From assembly GCA_038114465.1 (NCBI GenBank), contig JAYNQW010000006.1, positions 81,289 through 145,288 of the forward strand: a stretch of DNA of 64,000 nt, in the 5' to 3' direction. Shown here in pieces: positions 45,458 through 53,123 of this stretch. The position numbers and the translations under genes are program-made. The notes under the pieces are model-generated. The model did not search any database and was not told where the DNA came from. It saw only the letters and a list, made by a program, of their open reading frames with translations. Positions within the stretch are counted from its first letter, which is position 1. Every line of letters starts with the position of its first letter. The DNA is from CALINB01 sp938045325. Its GTDB lineage: Bacteria; Pseudomonadota; Alphaproteobacteria; Rhodospirillales; CALINB01.

Positions 45458-47044
45458 ATGACTGACTTGCGTGATTTTGCTTCACATGCCAACGCGTGGC
45501 CGTTTGCCGAAGCCCGTGCGGTATTAAAGCACCTCAAAGAAGAAACTCCGGAGAAGGGGTACGTTTTGTTCGAAACCGGTTACGGCCCCTCGGGCCTGCC
45601 GCACATCGGCACCTTCGGCGAGGTTGCGCGCACGTCCATGGTGCGTCATGCGTTTTCGCTGCTGACCGACATCCCGACGCGCCTCTTTGCGTTTTCCGAT
45701 GATATGGACGGCCTGCGCAAAGTGCCCGTCAACATCCCGAACAAGGAGATGGTCGCCGAGCATCTCGGTAAACCGCTGACCAAGATTCCCGATCCGTTCG
45801 GCACGCACGAAAGTTTCGGCCATCACAACAACGCGCGGCTGAAATCCTTTCTCGACGAATTTGGTTTCGAATATGAGTTCAAAAGCTCCAGCGAATGTTA
45901 CGCGGCCGGTGAGTTTGACGATGTATTGCTAAAAGTGCTCGAAAAATACGAGGCGGTGATCAACGTGATCTTGCCGACATTGGGCGCGGAACGTCAGGCG
46001 ACCTATAGCCCGTTTTTGCCCGTGTGTCCCGATACCGGAATCGTGCTGCAGGTGCCGATCCTTGAGCGCGACGTGGACGCGGGTACGATTGTTTACGAAA
46101 ACGAAGCAGGCAAGAAGGTCGAAACGCCGGTCACGGGCGGTGCTTGCAAACTGCAATGGAAAGCCGATTGGGCGATGCGTTGGGCAGCGCTTGATGTCGA
46201 TTATGAAATGTGCGGCAAGGATTTGACCGACTCGGTCAACTTGTCCTCCAAGATTTGCCGGATTCTCGGCGGCAACCCGCCGGCGGGCTTTATTTATGAA
46301 CTGTTTCTTGATGATAAAGGCGAAAAAATTTCAAAGTCCAAAGGCAACGGCCTCGCGGTCGAGGAATGGCTGCGCTACGCCCCACCGGAAAGTTTGGCGC
46401 TGTTTATGTATCAAAAGCCGAAAACGGCGAAGCGGCTTTATTTCGACGTCGTGCCGAAGAATGTTGACGAATATTTTTCCCATCTCGGCAAATTCCAAGA
46501 GCAAGAGCCGAAAGATAAGCTTAATAATCCGGCATGGCATATCCACGCCGGCCATCCGCCCGAAGGCAATGTGCCATTGAGCTTTAATGTGCTGCTTAAT
46601 CTCGCGAGTGTATGCAACACGGAAGATAAATCCGTGATCTGGCATTTCATTTCGCGTTATTCGCCCGACGCCTCGCCGGAAAGTTCGCCGAAACTGGATC
46701 ATCTCGTCGAATATGCGGTTAATTATTTCCGCGATTTTGTGAAGCCGGCGAAACAATACCGCGCGCCGAGTGCTGACGAGCGTGTCGCCCTCGAAGATTT
46801 GCGCCAAAGTTTGGAGGCGCTACCGGATGATGCCAAGGCGGAAGACATTCAGACGCAAGTTTATGAAATCGGCAAGCGCGGTGCGTTCAAGGACCTGCGC
46901 GCTTGGTTCCAAGCACTTTACGAGATTCTGCTAGGGCAGAGCCAAGGACCGCGCATGGGTTCGTTCATTGCGCTTTATGGCATTGATGAAACTATCGCGC
47001 TGATTGATAAAGTGCTCGCCGGCGACAGTCTCGCGGCGGAATAA
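45458..47044 (+). CDS. lysS: Class I lysyl-tRNA synthetase
   Basis: Archaeal/class I-type LysRS, unrelated to the common class II enzyme but frequent in alphaproteobacteria. The HIGH motif is HIGT in GPSGLPHIGTFGEVART, and KMSKS is KISKSKGNG. The central block GKDLTDSVNLSSKICRILGG is family-typical. Length 528 is normal. It starts 9 nt downstream of ubiD with no promoter visible between. No class II lysS is present in this window, so this is probably the main enzyme, but that needs the whole genome. Confidence 0.95.
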   Translation: MTDLRDFASHANAWPFAEARAVLKHLKEETPEKGYVLFETGYGPSGLPHIGTFGEVARTSMVRHAFSLLTDIPTRLFAFSDDMDGLRKVPVNIPNKEMVAEHLGKPLTKIPDPFGTHESFGHHNNARLKSFLDEFGFEYEFKSSSECYAAGEFDDVLLKVLEKYEAVINVILPTLGAERQATYSPFLPVCPDTGIVLQVPILERDVDAGTIVYENEAGKKVETPVTGGACKLQWKADWAMRWAALDVDYEMCGKDLTDSVNLSSKICRILGGNPPAGFIYELFLDDKGEKISKSKGNGLAVEEWLRYAPPESLALFMYQKPKTAKRLYFDVVPKNVDEYFSHLGKFQEQEPKDKLNNPAWHIHAGHPPEGNVPLSFNVLLNLASVCNTEDKSVIWHFISRYSPDASPESSPKLDHLVEYAVNYFRDFVKPAKQYRAPSADERVALEDLRQSLEALPDDAKAEDIQTQVYEIGKRGAFKDLRAWFQALYEILLGQSQGPRMGSFIALYGIDETIALIDKVLAGDSLAAE

Positions 47045-47080
47045 GTTCGTTTATGATCGTGTTGATCGCAGTTTATGCGG

Positions 47081-47171
47081 CATCCTTCGAGACACCCATT
47101 CGCCTCATCCTGATGAAGGTGCATGGGCGCCTGTCTCGAAGGATAGAAGGCGAATGGTCTCCTCAGGATGA
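47081..47171. repeat. Intergenic mosaic of inverted repeats (CATCCTTCGAGAC / TCAGGATGA type)
   Basis: Three perfect inverted pairs occur here: ATCCTTCGAGACA (47082-47094) with TGTCTCGAAGGAT (47132-47144); CCATTCGCCT (47096-47105) with AGGCGAATGG (47148-47157); TCATCCTGA (47105-47113) with TCAGGATGA (47163-47171). The order is A-B-C then A'-B'-C', so they cannot all form one nested hairpin; it looks like overlapping copies of a palindromic element. The CCTTCGAGAC...CTCAGGATGA pattern is a known style of intergenic repeat in alphaproteobacterial genomes. Confidence 0.75.
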
Positions 47172-47196
47172 AGTTATCGGTTAAGGGAAGAGAACC

Positions 47197-47403
47197 ATGA
47201 AAGCCACCATCGGCGATCAAAGCGTTCTCAAGCAGGGGGTGACCGTTTCGGGCGGCCATCCGGTGCCGATCACGACGCCGGCGAGCGGTACGGCGTTCGA
47301 TATTGTCGGTCAGAATATTGCCAGCGCCGAAGGGCTGAAGCAGGCTTTTTTGCTGTGTACGCGCATGGGAGAGGTTCGGCGGCAAAAAACACCATTGAAG
47401 TGA
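47197..47403 (+). CDS. Small hypothetical ORF with an in-frame slippery heptamer
   Basis: Open frame of 68 codons with a reasonable ribosome-binding site (AAGGGAAGAG) and GC-rich third positions over its first 50 codons, which suggests real coding sequence. No known family is recognised. In-frame at 47346-47352 lies TTTTTTG, a classic -1 slippery heptamer. The -1 frame is open from there to TAG at 47451-47453 and would give a basic, protein-like tail (TIEVTAVRSHVILKRKG), about 85 residues in all. It could be a programmed frameshift, a decayed gene, or a sequencing error. It starts 26 bases after the repeat element. Confidence 0.4.
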   Translation: MKATIGDQSVLKQGVTVSGGHPVPITTPASGTAFDIVGQNIASAEGLKQAFLLCTRMGEVRRQKTPLK

Positions 47404-47502
47404 CGGCCGTCCGGTCCCATGTTATACTGAAGCGTAAGGGCAGATTTTTGTAGCCTTTGTTTTTTTAACGCTTTTTTTTGGCTGTTTTGAGCGCCTTTCA
47501 TT

Positions 47503-48735
47503 ATGAAATCCTATTCTCAAACGGCGGCTGATCGAGCCGCCACAAATCATGTTATTCGTGACCGTTATGTTATGGGCGATGCAATTCCCTTCGCGCTTGC
47601 CCATCTCGCGTGCTTCGCCGCCATTTGGACCGGCGTTTACCTCGCCGATGTTTTAATTGCCGTCGGGCTTTATTTTATTCGCATGTTCGGCATTACGGCC
47701 GGCTTTCACCGTTACTTTGCGCACCGCAGCTATAAAACAAACCGTGTTGTCGGTTTTATTCTCGCGTTTCTGGCTCAAACATCGGCGCAAAGCGGTGTGT
47801 TGTGGTGGGCCGGCACCCATCGCCACCATCACCGGTATTCCGACGAACCGGAAGATGTTCACTCACCCGTGCAGCGCGGGTTTTGGTTCTCGCACGTTGG
47901 TTGGATCTTTACCGAGCGCTATCAAAACACCAACATGGAGCTGATACCCGACTTTGCCAAATATCCCGAATTGGTGTGGCTCGACCGGCATCCGTTTCTG
48001 CCGGCGATCATGCTGGCTGTATTGGTGACTTTATGTGCCGGCTGGTCGGGGCTGGTGGTCGGGTTCTTCTGGTCGACGGTCGCCACGTGGCATGGCACGT
48101 TTGCGATTAATTCGCTGGCACACGTTTGGGGCCGTAAGCGATACTTAACCGGCGATCAATCGCGCAATAACTGGTGGCTTGCCCTAATTACATTGGGTGA
48201 AGGCTGGCACAATAATCATCACCACTATCAAAGCGCTGCGTGTCAGGGATTTCGTTGGTATGAGATTGATGTGACCTATTACATTCTCAAAGCGTTATCC
48301 GTAATCGGCGTGGTTTGGGATTTACGCAAACCGCCCCGGGCTGAGGTTTATAACGAACAAAAACTCGGCCGCGCCGTGGTCGAGAAAGCGGCCAGCGAGC
48401 TGGCGGATAGTTTTCAAGTCGATCATATCGTCGCTGAATTCAGCGCGAATATTGAAGCCTTGCAGGGCAATGTCACCGAACGGTTTGAAGCGTGGCGTCA
48501 TCAGTTCGATAAAAAAATCAAACTGGCACGGCACGAGCTTGAAGAGTTAATGGAAGACTTGCACGTGCCCGCAATGCCCAGTGCTGCTGAATTACAACAA
48601 CGCGCGGCTGAAATGTTTGTCCGCACGCCGTCGGTCAATGAGATCATTGAGCGGGCCCGCCAAATTCTGATGGACAGCGTCTATGAAGAGCTGATGAGCC
48701 GGCACTTGGCTGTGAACACGGCGCAGACACGCTAA
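47503..48735 (+). CDS. Acyl-CoA delta-9 type fatty acid desaturase
   Basis: Membrane di-iron desaturase of 410 residues. The histidine boxes are HRYFAH (69-74), HRHHH (106-110) and HNNHH (236-240), the stearoyl-CoA desaturase pattern. Four membrane helices flank the boxes. After residue about 290 there is an unusual soluble, helical, charged extension of roughly 120 residues rich in Glu, Lys and Arg, which may be coiled coil and is longer than in typical family members. No strong ribosome-binding site is visible; a T-rich stretch precedes the start. Confidence 0.92.
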   Translation: MKSYSQTAADRAATNHVIRDRYVMGDAIPFALAHLACFAAIWTGVYLADVLIAVGLYFIRMFGITAGFHRYFAHRSYKTNRVVGFILAFLAQTSAQSGVLWWAGTHRHHHRYSDEPEDVHSPVQRGFWFSHVGWIFTERYQNTNMELIPDFAKYPELVWLDRHPFLPAIMLAVLVTLCAGWSGLVVGFFWSTVATWHGTFAINSLAHVWGRKRYLTGDQSRNNWWLALITLGEGWHNNHHHYQSAACQGFRWYEIDVTYYILKALSVIGVVWDLRKPPRAEVYNEQKLGRAVVEKAASELADSFQVDHIVAEFSANIEALQGNVTERFEAWRHQFDKKIKLARHELEELMEDLHVPAMPSAAELQQRAAEMFVRTPSVNEIIERARQILMDSVYEELMSRHLAVNTAQTR

Positions 48736-48737
48736 CC

Positions 48738-49343
48738 TTATTTGTTTTTTTGTTTCGGCTGCCAGTCCTCCAGAAGTTTGCGTGTTTCCTGCCTCTCCTG
48801 GATCGTGAGGTACGGTAAAATCGCCGTCCAATACGCGCTCGGCGCGACACCTTTCTTGCGGGCGGCTAAATTCAAATACATCATCGCCATCTCAACATTG
48901 CGCGCGACACCTTCGCCTTTGGCAAGCATCAGGCCGTAGATGTATTGCGCATCTGCAAAGCCACCGTCGGCGGCGGAGGCGATCCACTTTGCCGCCCGTT
49001 TGGTGTCTCTTTTGACGCCGAGGCCATTGAGGAACAGATTGCCGAGCGTAAATTGCGCCGGTAAATGCCCTTGCTTGGCTGCCCGTTGCCACCACTCGAC
49101 AGTTTGTTTCAGATCTTTTGCAACGCCGCGGCCATGAGCGAATAAAAAACCGAGCATGTGCTGAGCATGCGGATCGCCGCTTTGGGCGGCCGGCAGCCAG
49201 TTCTCAAGCGCCAGTTTGTAATTCTTTTCGTGATAGGCCTGCATGCCGGCCTCAAAATCGGCATGCGCCGGTAACCCACCAAAGCCTGCCGATGCGGCCA
49301 ACAGCCATGCCAAAGTTCCAGCCGTGCGCAGTAAACGTCGCAT
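48738..49343 (-). CDS. Sel1-repeat (TPR-like) periplasmic protein
   Basis: Exported protein of 201 residues with a signal peptide ending PAHADF. Sel1-like repeats are visible as ALENWLPAAQSGDPHAQHMLGFL, TVEWWQRAAKQGHLPAQFTLGNL, AAKWIASAADGGFADAQYIYGLM and the following MAMMYLNLAAR. Such proteins are scaffolds for protein-protein contact. The C-terminus carries a lysine-rich tail. It converges with the desaturase gene 2 nt away. Partner unknown. Confidence 0.88.
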   Translation of the reverse strand: MRRLLRTAGTLAWLLAASAGFGGLPAHADFEAGMQAYHEKNYKLALENWLPAAQSGDPHAQHMLGFLFAHGRGVAKDLKQTVEWWQRAAKQGHLPAQFTLGNLFLNGLGVKRDTKRAAKWIASAADGGFADAQYIYGLMLAKGEGVARNVEMAMMYLNLAARKKGVAPSAYWTAILPYLTIQERQETRKLLEDWQPKQKNK

Positions 49344-49399
49344 CGGTTTGTTTTAGCGGTTTGCGGGAAATTGTCGAGATCGAGCGAGGGACTCGCCGG

Positions 49400-50032
49400 T
49401 TATTGGCTGACCCATACGATGCGCGACATCCATTCGACTTCGTCGACATCGAAGCTGCGGTCTTCGTGCAGCGGATTGAGGGACTGCAAATCAATTCGCC
49501 GGGCCGAATGGCGTAGCAGTTGTTTGACCAGGACTTCACCGGTTTGGGTTTTCACAACAACCCGGTCACCACGGCGGATACTGGCCGAGGGACCGACGAT
49601 GACGATATCGCCGTCCCGGTAAACCGGTGCCATGCTGTCGCCGCTGATTTCAAGGGCATATGCGTGCGGATCGCCGAGGCCCGGAAACGGAATTTCATCC
49701 CATCCCGTGCCGGACGGGTAGCCCGCATCGTCGAAATAACCCGCATCGCCGGCCTGGCCGAAGCCGATCAGCGGAATATTGCGGAACACACCGCCGCCGG
49801 TGTCTTCACTCAGATAGCTGACAAACTCGCCGATGGAGGTGTTGGTCGCATTGAGGATTTTGGCAATGCTTTCGGTCGACGGCCATCTGAGCTTGCCTTC
49901 CCGGGTCGTTCTTTTGCTTTTATTGAACGTCGTCGGATCGAGACCGGCCTGACGCGCCAAGCCCGAAGGCGAAAGCCCGTTTTCTTGGGCCAAGCGTTCG
50001 ATGGCCCGCCAAATGTCCGTATGTCTCAGCAT
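49400..50032 (-). CDS. HTH / S24-type transcriptional repressor (LexA/CI-like)
   Basis: Regulator of 210 residues with an N-terminal helix-turn-helix (IERLAQENGLSPSGLARQAGLDPTTFNKSKR) and a C-terminal S24 peptidase domain. The serine region is SGDSMAPVYRDGDIVIV and the lysine region is GDRVVVKTQTGEVLVKQL, so autocleavage residues are kept. This architecture resembles phage CI/LexA repressors, but no prophage genes are nearby. Candidate operators (a 21-bp-spaced CAGAAATC repeat) lie upstream. Function: probable stress- or damage-responsive repressor; target unknown. Confidence 0.88.
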   Translation of the reverse strand: MLRHTDIWRAIERLAQENGLSPSGLARQAGLDPTTFNKSKRTTREGKLRWPSTESIAKILNATNTSIGEFVSYLSEDTGGGVFRNIPLIGFGQAGDAGYFDDAGYPSGTGWDEIPFPGLGDPHAYALEISGDSMAPVYRDGDIVIVGPSASIRRGDRVVVKTQTGEVLVKQLLRHSARRIDLQSLNPLHEDRSFDVDEVEWMSRIVWVSQ

Positions 50033-50404
50033 GGGAAGATTGTCTCACATACAGGATTTTTTTGCACCCAGAAATCATCCTCATTCTGTCAGAAATCCTG
50101 CCTGGGCGAGTCGTGTATTGACCGGTTAATGCCTGAGATTATGGAAATCCGGTTATGGTTGGACCAGTTAACTAAATTGGCGAAACTTTATATCCTATTG
50201 AAAATCAACAATAATTAAACGTTAATCGATAAAAGGTTAAATGAAAGGCCTTTCGATCAGCTTGTTTTCGGGTCATCTGTTATAAGCCATTTTGATTAAC
50301 TGACTTTAAGTTAATAATTTAAGCGGCTTAAAAAATAATAGGACGGGAGTCAGGGGGTGTACGGACCCGGTGGCGGCATCGAAACAACGGATATCGGGTT
50401 AATG
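50033..50404. other. AT-rich intergenic region upstream of the S24 repressor gene
   Basis: 372 bases without a supported gene, between the scpA 3' end and the repressor 5' end. The near part (50052-50106) holds repeats described under the operator entry. The part from 50160 to 50340 is strikingly AT-rich with about nine TTAA motifs, a 12-bp palindrome GAAAGGCCTTTC (50243-50254) and a 15-bp palindrome TTTAAGC-G-GCTTAAA (50318-50332). A 29-codon open frame starting near 50129 has no ribosome-binding site. No clear terminator for scpA is seen. Confidence 0.5.
50052..50100. promoter_or_regulatory. Candidate operator of the S24 repressor
   Basis: CAGAAATC occurs at 50069-50076 and 50090-50097, 21 bp apart, two helical turns. 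An 11-bp palindrome TTCTG-T-CAGAA lies at 50084-50094, and CAGGATTT (50052-50059) is an inverted match to AAATCCTG (50093-50100). This cluster sits 20-70 bases upstream of the repressor start, where autoregulation would be expected. Confidence 0.4.
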
Positions 50405-52546
50405 TCAGGTAGCATTGCGGCGGCGGATATTTTGCAAGATTTCGACGGCGGCATCCGGGATCGGTGTGCCGGGCCCGAAGATGGCGGCAACGCCTTGATC
50501 CAAGAGTTCTTTCCGGTCTTGTTCCGGAATAACCCCGCCGCCGACAACCAGAATATCGTCGGCCTGTTTAGCCCTTAAGGCGTTGAGGAGTTGTGGTATG
50601 AGGGTCGTATGGCCGCCGGCATGGGTCGATACACCGATAATATGGACCTGTTCATTCACCGCGTCTTGGGCCGCCTCTTCCGGTGTTTGGAACAAAGGGC
50701 CGAGGATGACGTCGAACCCGACATCGGCGAATGCGGTCGCGATGACTTTCGCCCCCCGGTCGTGGCCGTCTTGACCAAGCTTAACGACGAGCATACGCGG
50801 CGCGCGGCCTTCCACGGCGGTAAACTGGGCGACCTCATCACGGACCGTTTTGAGGCCACTGACATTTCCGAACGCGGTCCGGTAAACACCCGTAACGGTG
50901 ATGTTCGGGGCTTGATGCCGGGTAAACACATCCTCTAACGCTTGGGTGACTTCGCCAACACTGGCGCGCGCCCGCATCGCTTCGATAGCACCGGCCAGTA
51001 AATTTCCTTTTCCCGAACGCGCACAGTCCCGCAATGCGTGTAAAGAATTTTCGAGGGCCACTTGATCGCGTGTGGCACGAATATGTTTCAGCCGCTCAGC
51101 TTGCTGGCGTTGCACGTCACAGGTATCGATTTCAAGCACCGCAACCACTTCTTCGGTTTCGATTTCATATTTATTGACGCCGACAATGACATCGTCGCCC
51201 CGGTCCAGGCGTGCTTGTTGGCGGGTCGCCGCTTCGGTGATTTTGCGTTGAGGCCAGCCGTCCTCGATGGCTTTGACCATGCCGCCCATGGATTCGGTTT
51301 CCTCGATGAGGCGGCGGGCTTCGTTCGCCATCGATTGTGTCAGGTGTTCGATATAGTAACTGCCACCGAGGGGATCGATAACGTCTGTAACCCCGGTTTC
51401 TTCCGCCAAAATTAACTGTGTGTTGCGCGCCAGCCGTGCCGAAAAGGGAGTCGGCAGGGATAGCGCCTCGTCAAATGAATTTGTGTGAAGGCTTTGCGTG
51501 CCGCCTAAGACGGCAGCCATGGCTTCGATCGTCGTGCGGATAATATTGTTGTAGGGATCTTTCGCGGTTAAGGAAACGCCGGACGTTTGGCAATGGGTGC
51601 GCAGCATTGAAGAACGGGGGTTCTGTGGTGAAAATTGCTGCATCAATTCCGCCCATAGCATTCGTCCGGCGCGCAGCTTTGCGACCTCCATGAAAAAATT
51701 CATGCCGACATTAAAAAAGAAACTTAGCCGTGGCGCGACGGCATCGATGGCGAGCCCCGAGTCTAACGCCGTGCGCACATAGGCCAGGCCATTGGCCAAC
51801 GTAAAAGCGAGTTCCTGGACGATTGTCGCGCCCGCTTCTTGCATGTGATAGCCGGATATTGAAATCGAATTGAATTTCGGCATGTGCTCGGCGGTATAGG
51901 CAATGATGTCGCCGACAATTTTCATGCTTTGCTTGGGCGGATAGATATAGGTGTTGCGGACGATAAATTCTTTGAGGATATCGTTTTGAATCGTGCCGTT
52001 GAGTTCGGCCTGCGCAACGCCTTGTTCTTCGCCGGCAACGATAAAGGCGGCCAGGACCGGTAATACGGCGCCGTTCATGGTCATCGACACACTCATGTCA
52101 TCGAGTGCGATACCGTCGAATAAGATTTTCATATCCTCGACGGTATCGATCGCCACACCGGCTTTACCGACATCGCCGGCGACACGGGGGTGGTCAGAAT
52201 CAAATCCGCGATGGGTGGCGAGGTCGAAGGCAACCGACAATCCTTTTTGCCCGGCGGCGAGGTTATCGCGAAAGAACGCGTTCGACTCGGCGGCCGTCGA
52301 GAAACCGGCGTACTGGCGGATGGTCCAAGGTTTGCCGGTATACATACTGGCATGAATGCCGCGGGTGAACGGCGCAAAGCCGGGTAGGGTGTCTTGGTGT
52401 TCGAGGTCTTCAAGGTCCTGGGCGGTATAGAGGGCTTTGCCTGACAATTCACCGTTGCCGGGCAGGCCTTTTCTGTCGTCTGATGGGATGCCGGCCTGTA
52501 CGGCGGCTTGCCAGTCTTTCAGGTTTTTTTTCGGAAAATCAGTCAT
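50405..52546 (-). CDS. scpA: Methylmalonyl-CoA mutase
   Basis: B12-dependent mutase interconverting succinyl-CoA and methylmalonyl-CoA. The 713-residue protein has the N-terminal substrate-binding barrel (PWTIRQYAGFSTAAESNAF near the start, QTSGVSLTAKDPYNNIIRTTIEAMAAVLGGTQSLHTNSFDEALSLPT in mid-protein) and the C-terminal cobalamin domain with DGHDRGAKVIATAFADVGFDV, giving DxHxxG. A single chain of this size corresponds to the homodimeric/ScpA type or the large MutB subunit. The start is ATG 52546; TTG just before it is not needed. No small mutase subunit, meaB chaperone or epimerase gene is adjacent. Divergent from gcrA. Confidence 0.96.
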   Translation of the reverse strand: MTDFPKKNLKDWQAAVQAGIPSDDRKGLPGNGELSGKALYTAQDLEDLEHQDTLPGFAPFTRGIHASMYTGKPWTIRQYAGFSTAAESNAFFRDNLAAGQKGLSVAFDLATHRGFDSDHPRVAGDVGKAGVAIDTVEDMKILFDGIALDDMSVSMTMNGAVLPVLAAFIVAGEEQGVAQAELNGTIQNDILKEFIVRNTYIYPPKQSMKIVGDIIAYTAEHMPKFNSISISGYHMQEAGATIVQELAFTLANGLAYVRTALDSGLAIDAVAPRLSFFFNVGMNFFMEVAKLRAGRMLWAELMQQFSPQNPRSSMLRTHCQTSGVSLTAKDPYNNIIRTTIEAMAAVLGGTQSLHTNSFDEALSLPTPFSARLARNTQLILAEETGVTDVIDPLGGSYYIEHLTQSMANEARRLIEETESMGGMVKAIEDGWPQRKITEAATRQQARLDRGDDVIVGVNKYEIETEEVVAVLEIDTCDVQRQQAERLKHIRATRDQVALENSLHALRDCARSGKGNLLAGAIEAMRARASVGEVTQALEDVFTRHQAPNITVTGVYRTAFGNVSGLKTVRDEVAQFTAVEGRAPRMLVVKLGQDGHDRGAKVIATAFADVGFDVILGPLFQTPEEAAQDAVNEQVHIIGVSTHAGGHTTLIPQLLNALRAKQADDILVVGGGVIPEQDRKELLDQGVAAIFGPGTPIPDAAVEILQNIRRRNAT

Positions 52547-52624
52547 CAAGCCGAGTATAGCGGACCCCCAAATACGGCGGGAGAGGGCTAATATCCCGCA
52601 ATTTCAGGCCATTGGCGGTGATTT

Positions 52625-52715
52625 CCACAATATTTAGAGTTATCCACAACATATTGTGGTTTTCTTGCCTGTCACACCAGAATATTGTAGTTGATAGATG
52701 CGGTTCATGAGAATC
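52625..52715 (+). promoter_or_regulatory. gcrA control region: DnaA box in an inverted repeat, plus GANTC
   Basis: A perfect DnaA box TTATCCACA lies at 52640-52648. It is bracketed by a perfect 9-bp inverted repeat, CCACAATAT (52625-52633) and ATATTGTGG (52651-52659), and the left arm overlaps a second, weaker box (ATTTCCACA). A CcrM-type GANTC site (GAATC) is at 52711-52715. This region lies between scpA and gcrA. In Caulobacter, DnaA activates gcrA, so a regulatory role here is plausible. Confidence 0.6.
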
Positions 52716-52752
52716 GCGGCATTCACAGGTAGTTTGAAAAGGCAGGAATGAC

Positions 52753-53121
52753 ATGAGCGTTGAATGGACACCGGAACGGATACAGGCCCTGATGGCGATG
52801 TGGACGGAAGGCTTGCCCGCCAGCGAAATCGGCCGCCGATTAGATGTCACCAAGAACGCCGTTGTCGGTAAGGTTCACCGGCTCGGCTTGCCCAAGCGCC
52901 GGATCACCGCGCCGCCGAAAGAAACCGTCGACCGGGGCGATCTGGTCAGTCTTGAAAGCTTAAAAGCCGATATGTGCTCCTGGCCGATCGGCGATCCGGG
53001 GGATGATGATTTCCGGTTCTGCGGCAGCGAGGCGGTCGAAGGAAAGCCCTATTGCGATAAGCATTGTGCGCAGGCTTACGTTAACCCGAATAGGGAACGC
53101 AAAGATACCCAAGCCGCTTAA
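52753..53121 (+). CDS. gcrA: Cell-cycle regulator GcrA
   Basis: Sigma70-cofactor regulator that works with CcrM methylation in alphaproteobacteria. The N-terminal helix-turn-helix region is WTPERIQALMAMWTEGLPAS followed by RRLDVTKNAVVGKVHRL, and the C-terminal sigma-binding domain is CSWPIGDPGDDDFRFCGSE followed by GKPYCDKHCAQAY. At 122 residues it is shorter than the Caulobacter protein, because the linker between the domains is only about 25 residues. AGGAATG lies ahead of the start. Its presence implies a CcrM/GANTC regulatory circuit elsewhere in the genome. Confidence 0.95.
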   Translation: MSVEWTPERIQALMAMWTEGLPASEIGRRLDVTKNAVVGKVHRLGLPKRRITAPPKETVDRGDLVSLESLKADMCSWPIGDPGDDDFRFCGSEAVEGKPYCDKHCAQAYVNPNRERKDTQAA

Positions 53122-53123
53122 GC

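Noticed and set aside
49400..50032. Prophage remnant suggested by the CI/LexA-like repressor
   Set aside because: No integrase, terminase, capsid, tail or lysis genes and no attachment-site repeats nearby; composition matches the surroundings.
50129..50218. 29-codon plus-strand ORF in the AT-rich spacer
   Set aside because: No ribosome-binding site, low-complexity end (KINNN) and no sign of conservation available.
52625..52715. Chromosomal replication origin suggested by the DnaA box
   Set aside because: Only one perfect box and one or two weak ones, no AT-rich unwinding element, and neighbours are not typical origin genes. A gcrA control region explains it better.
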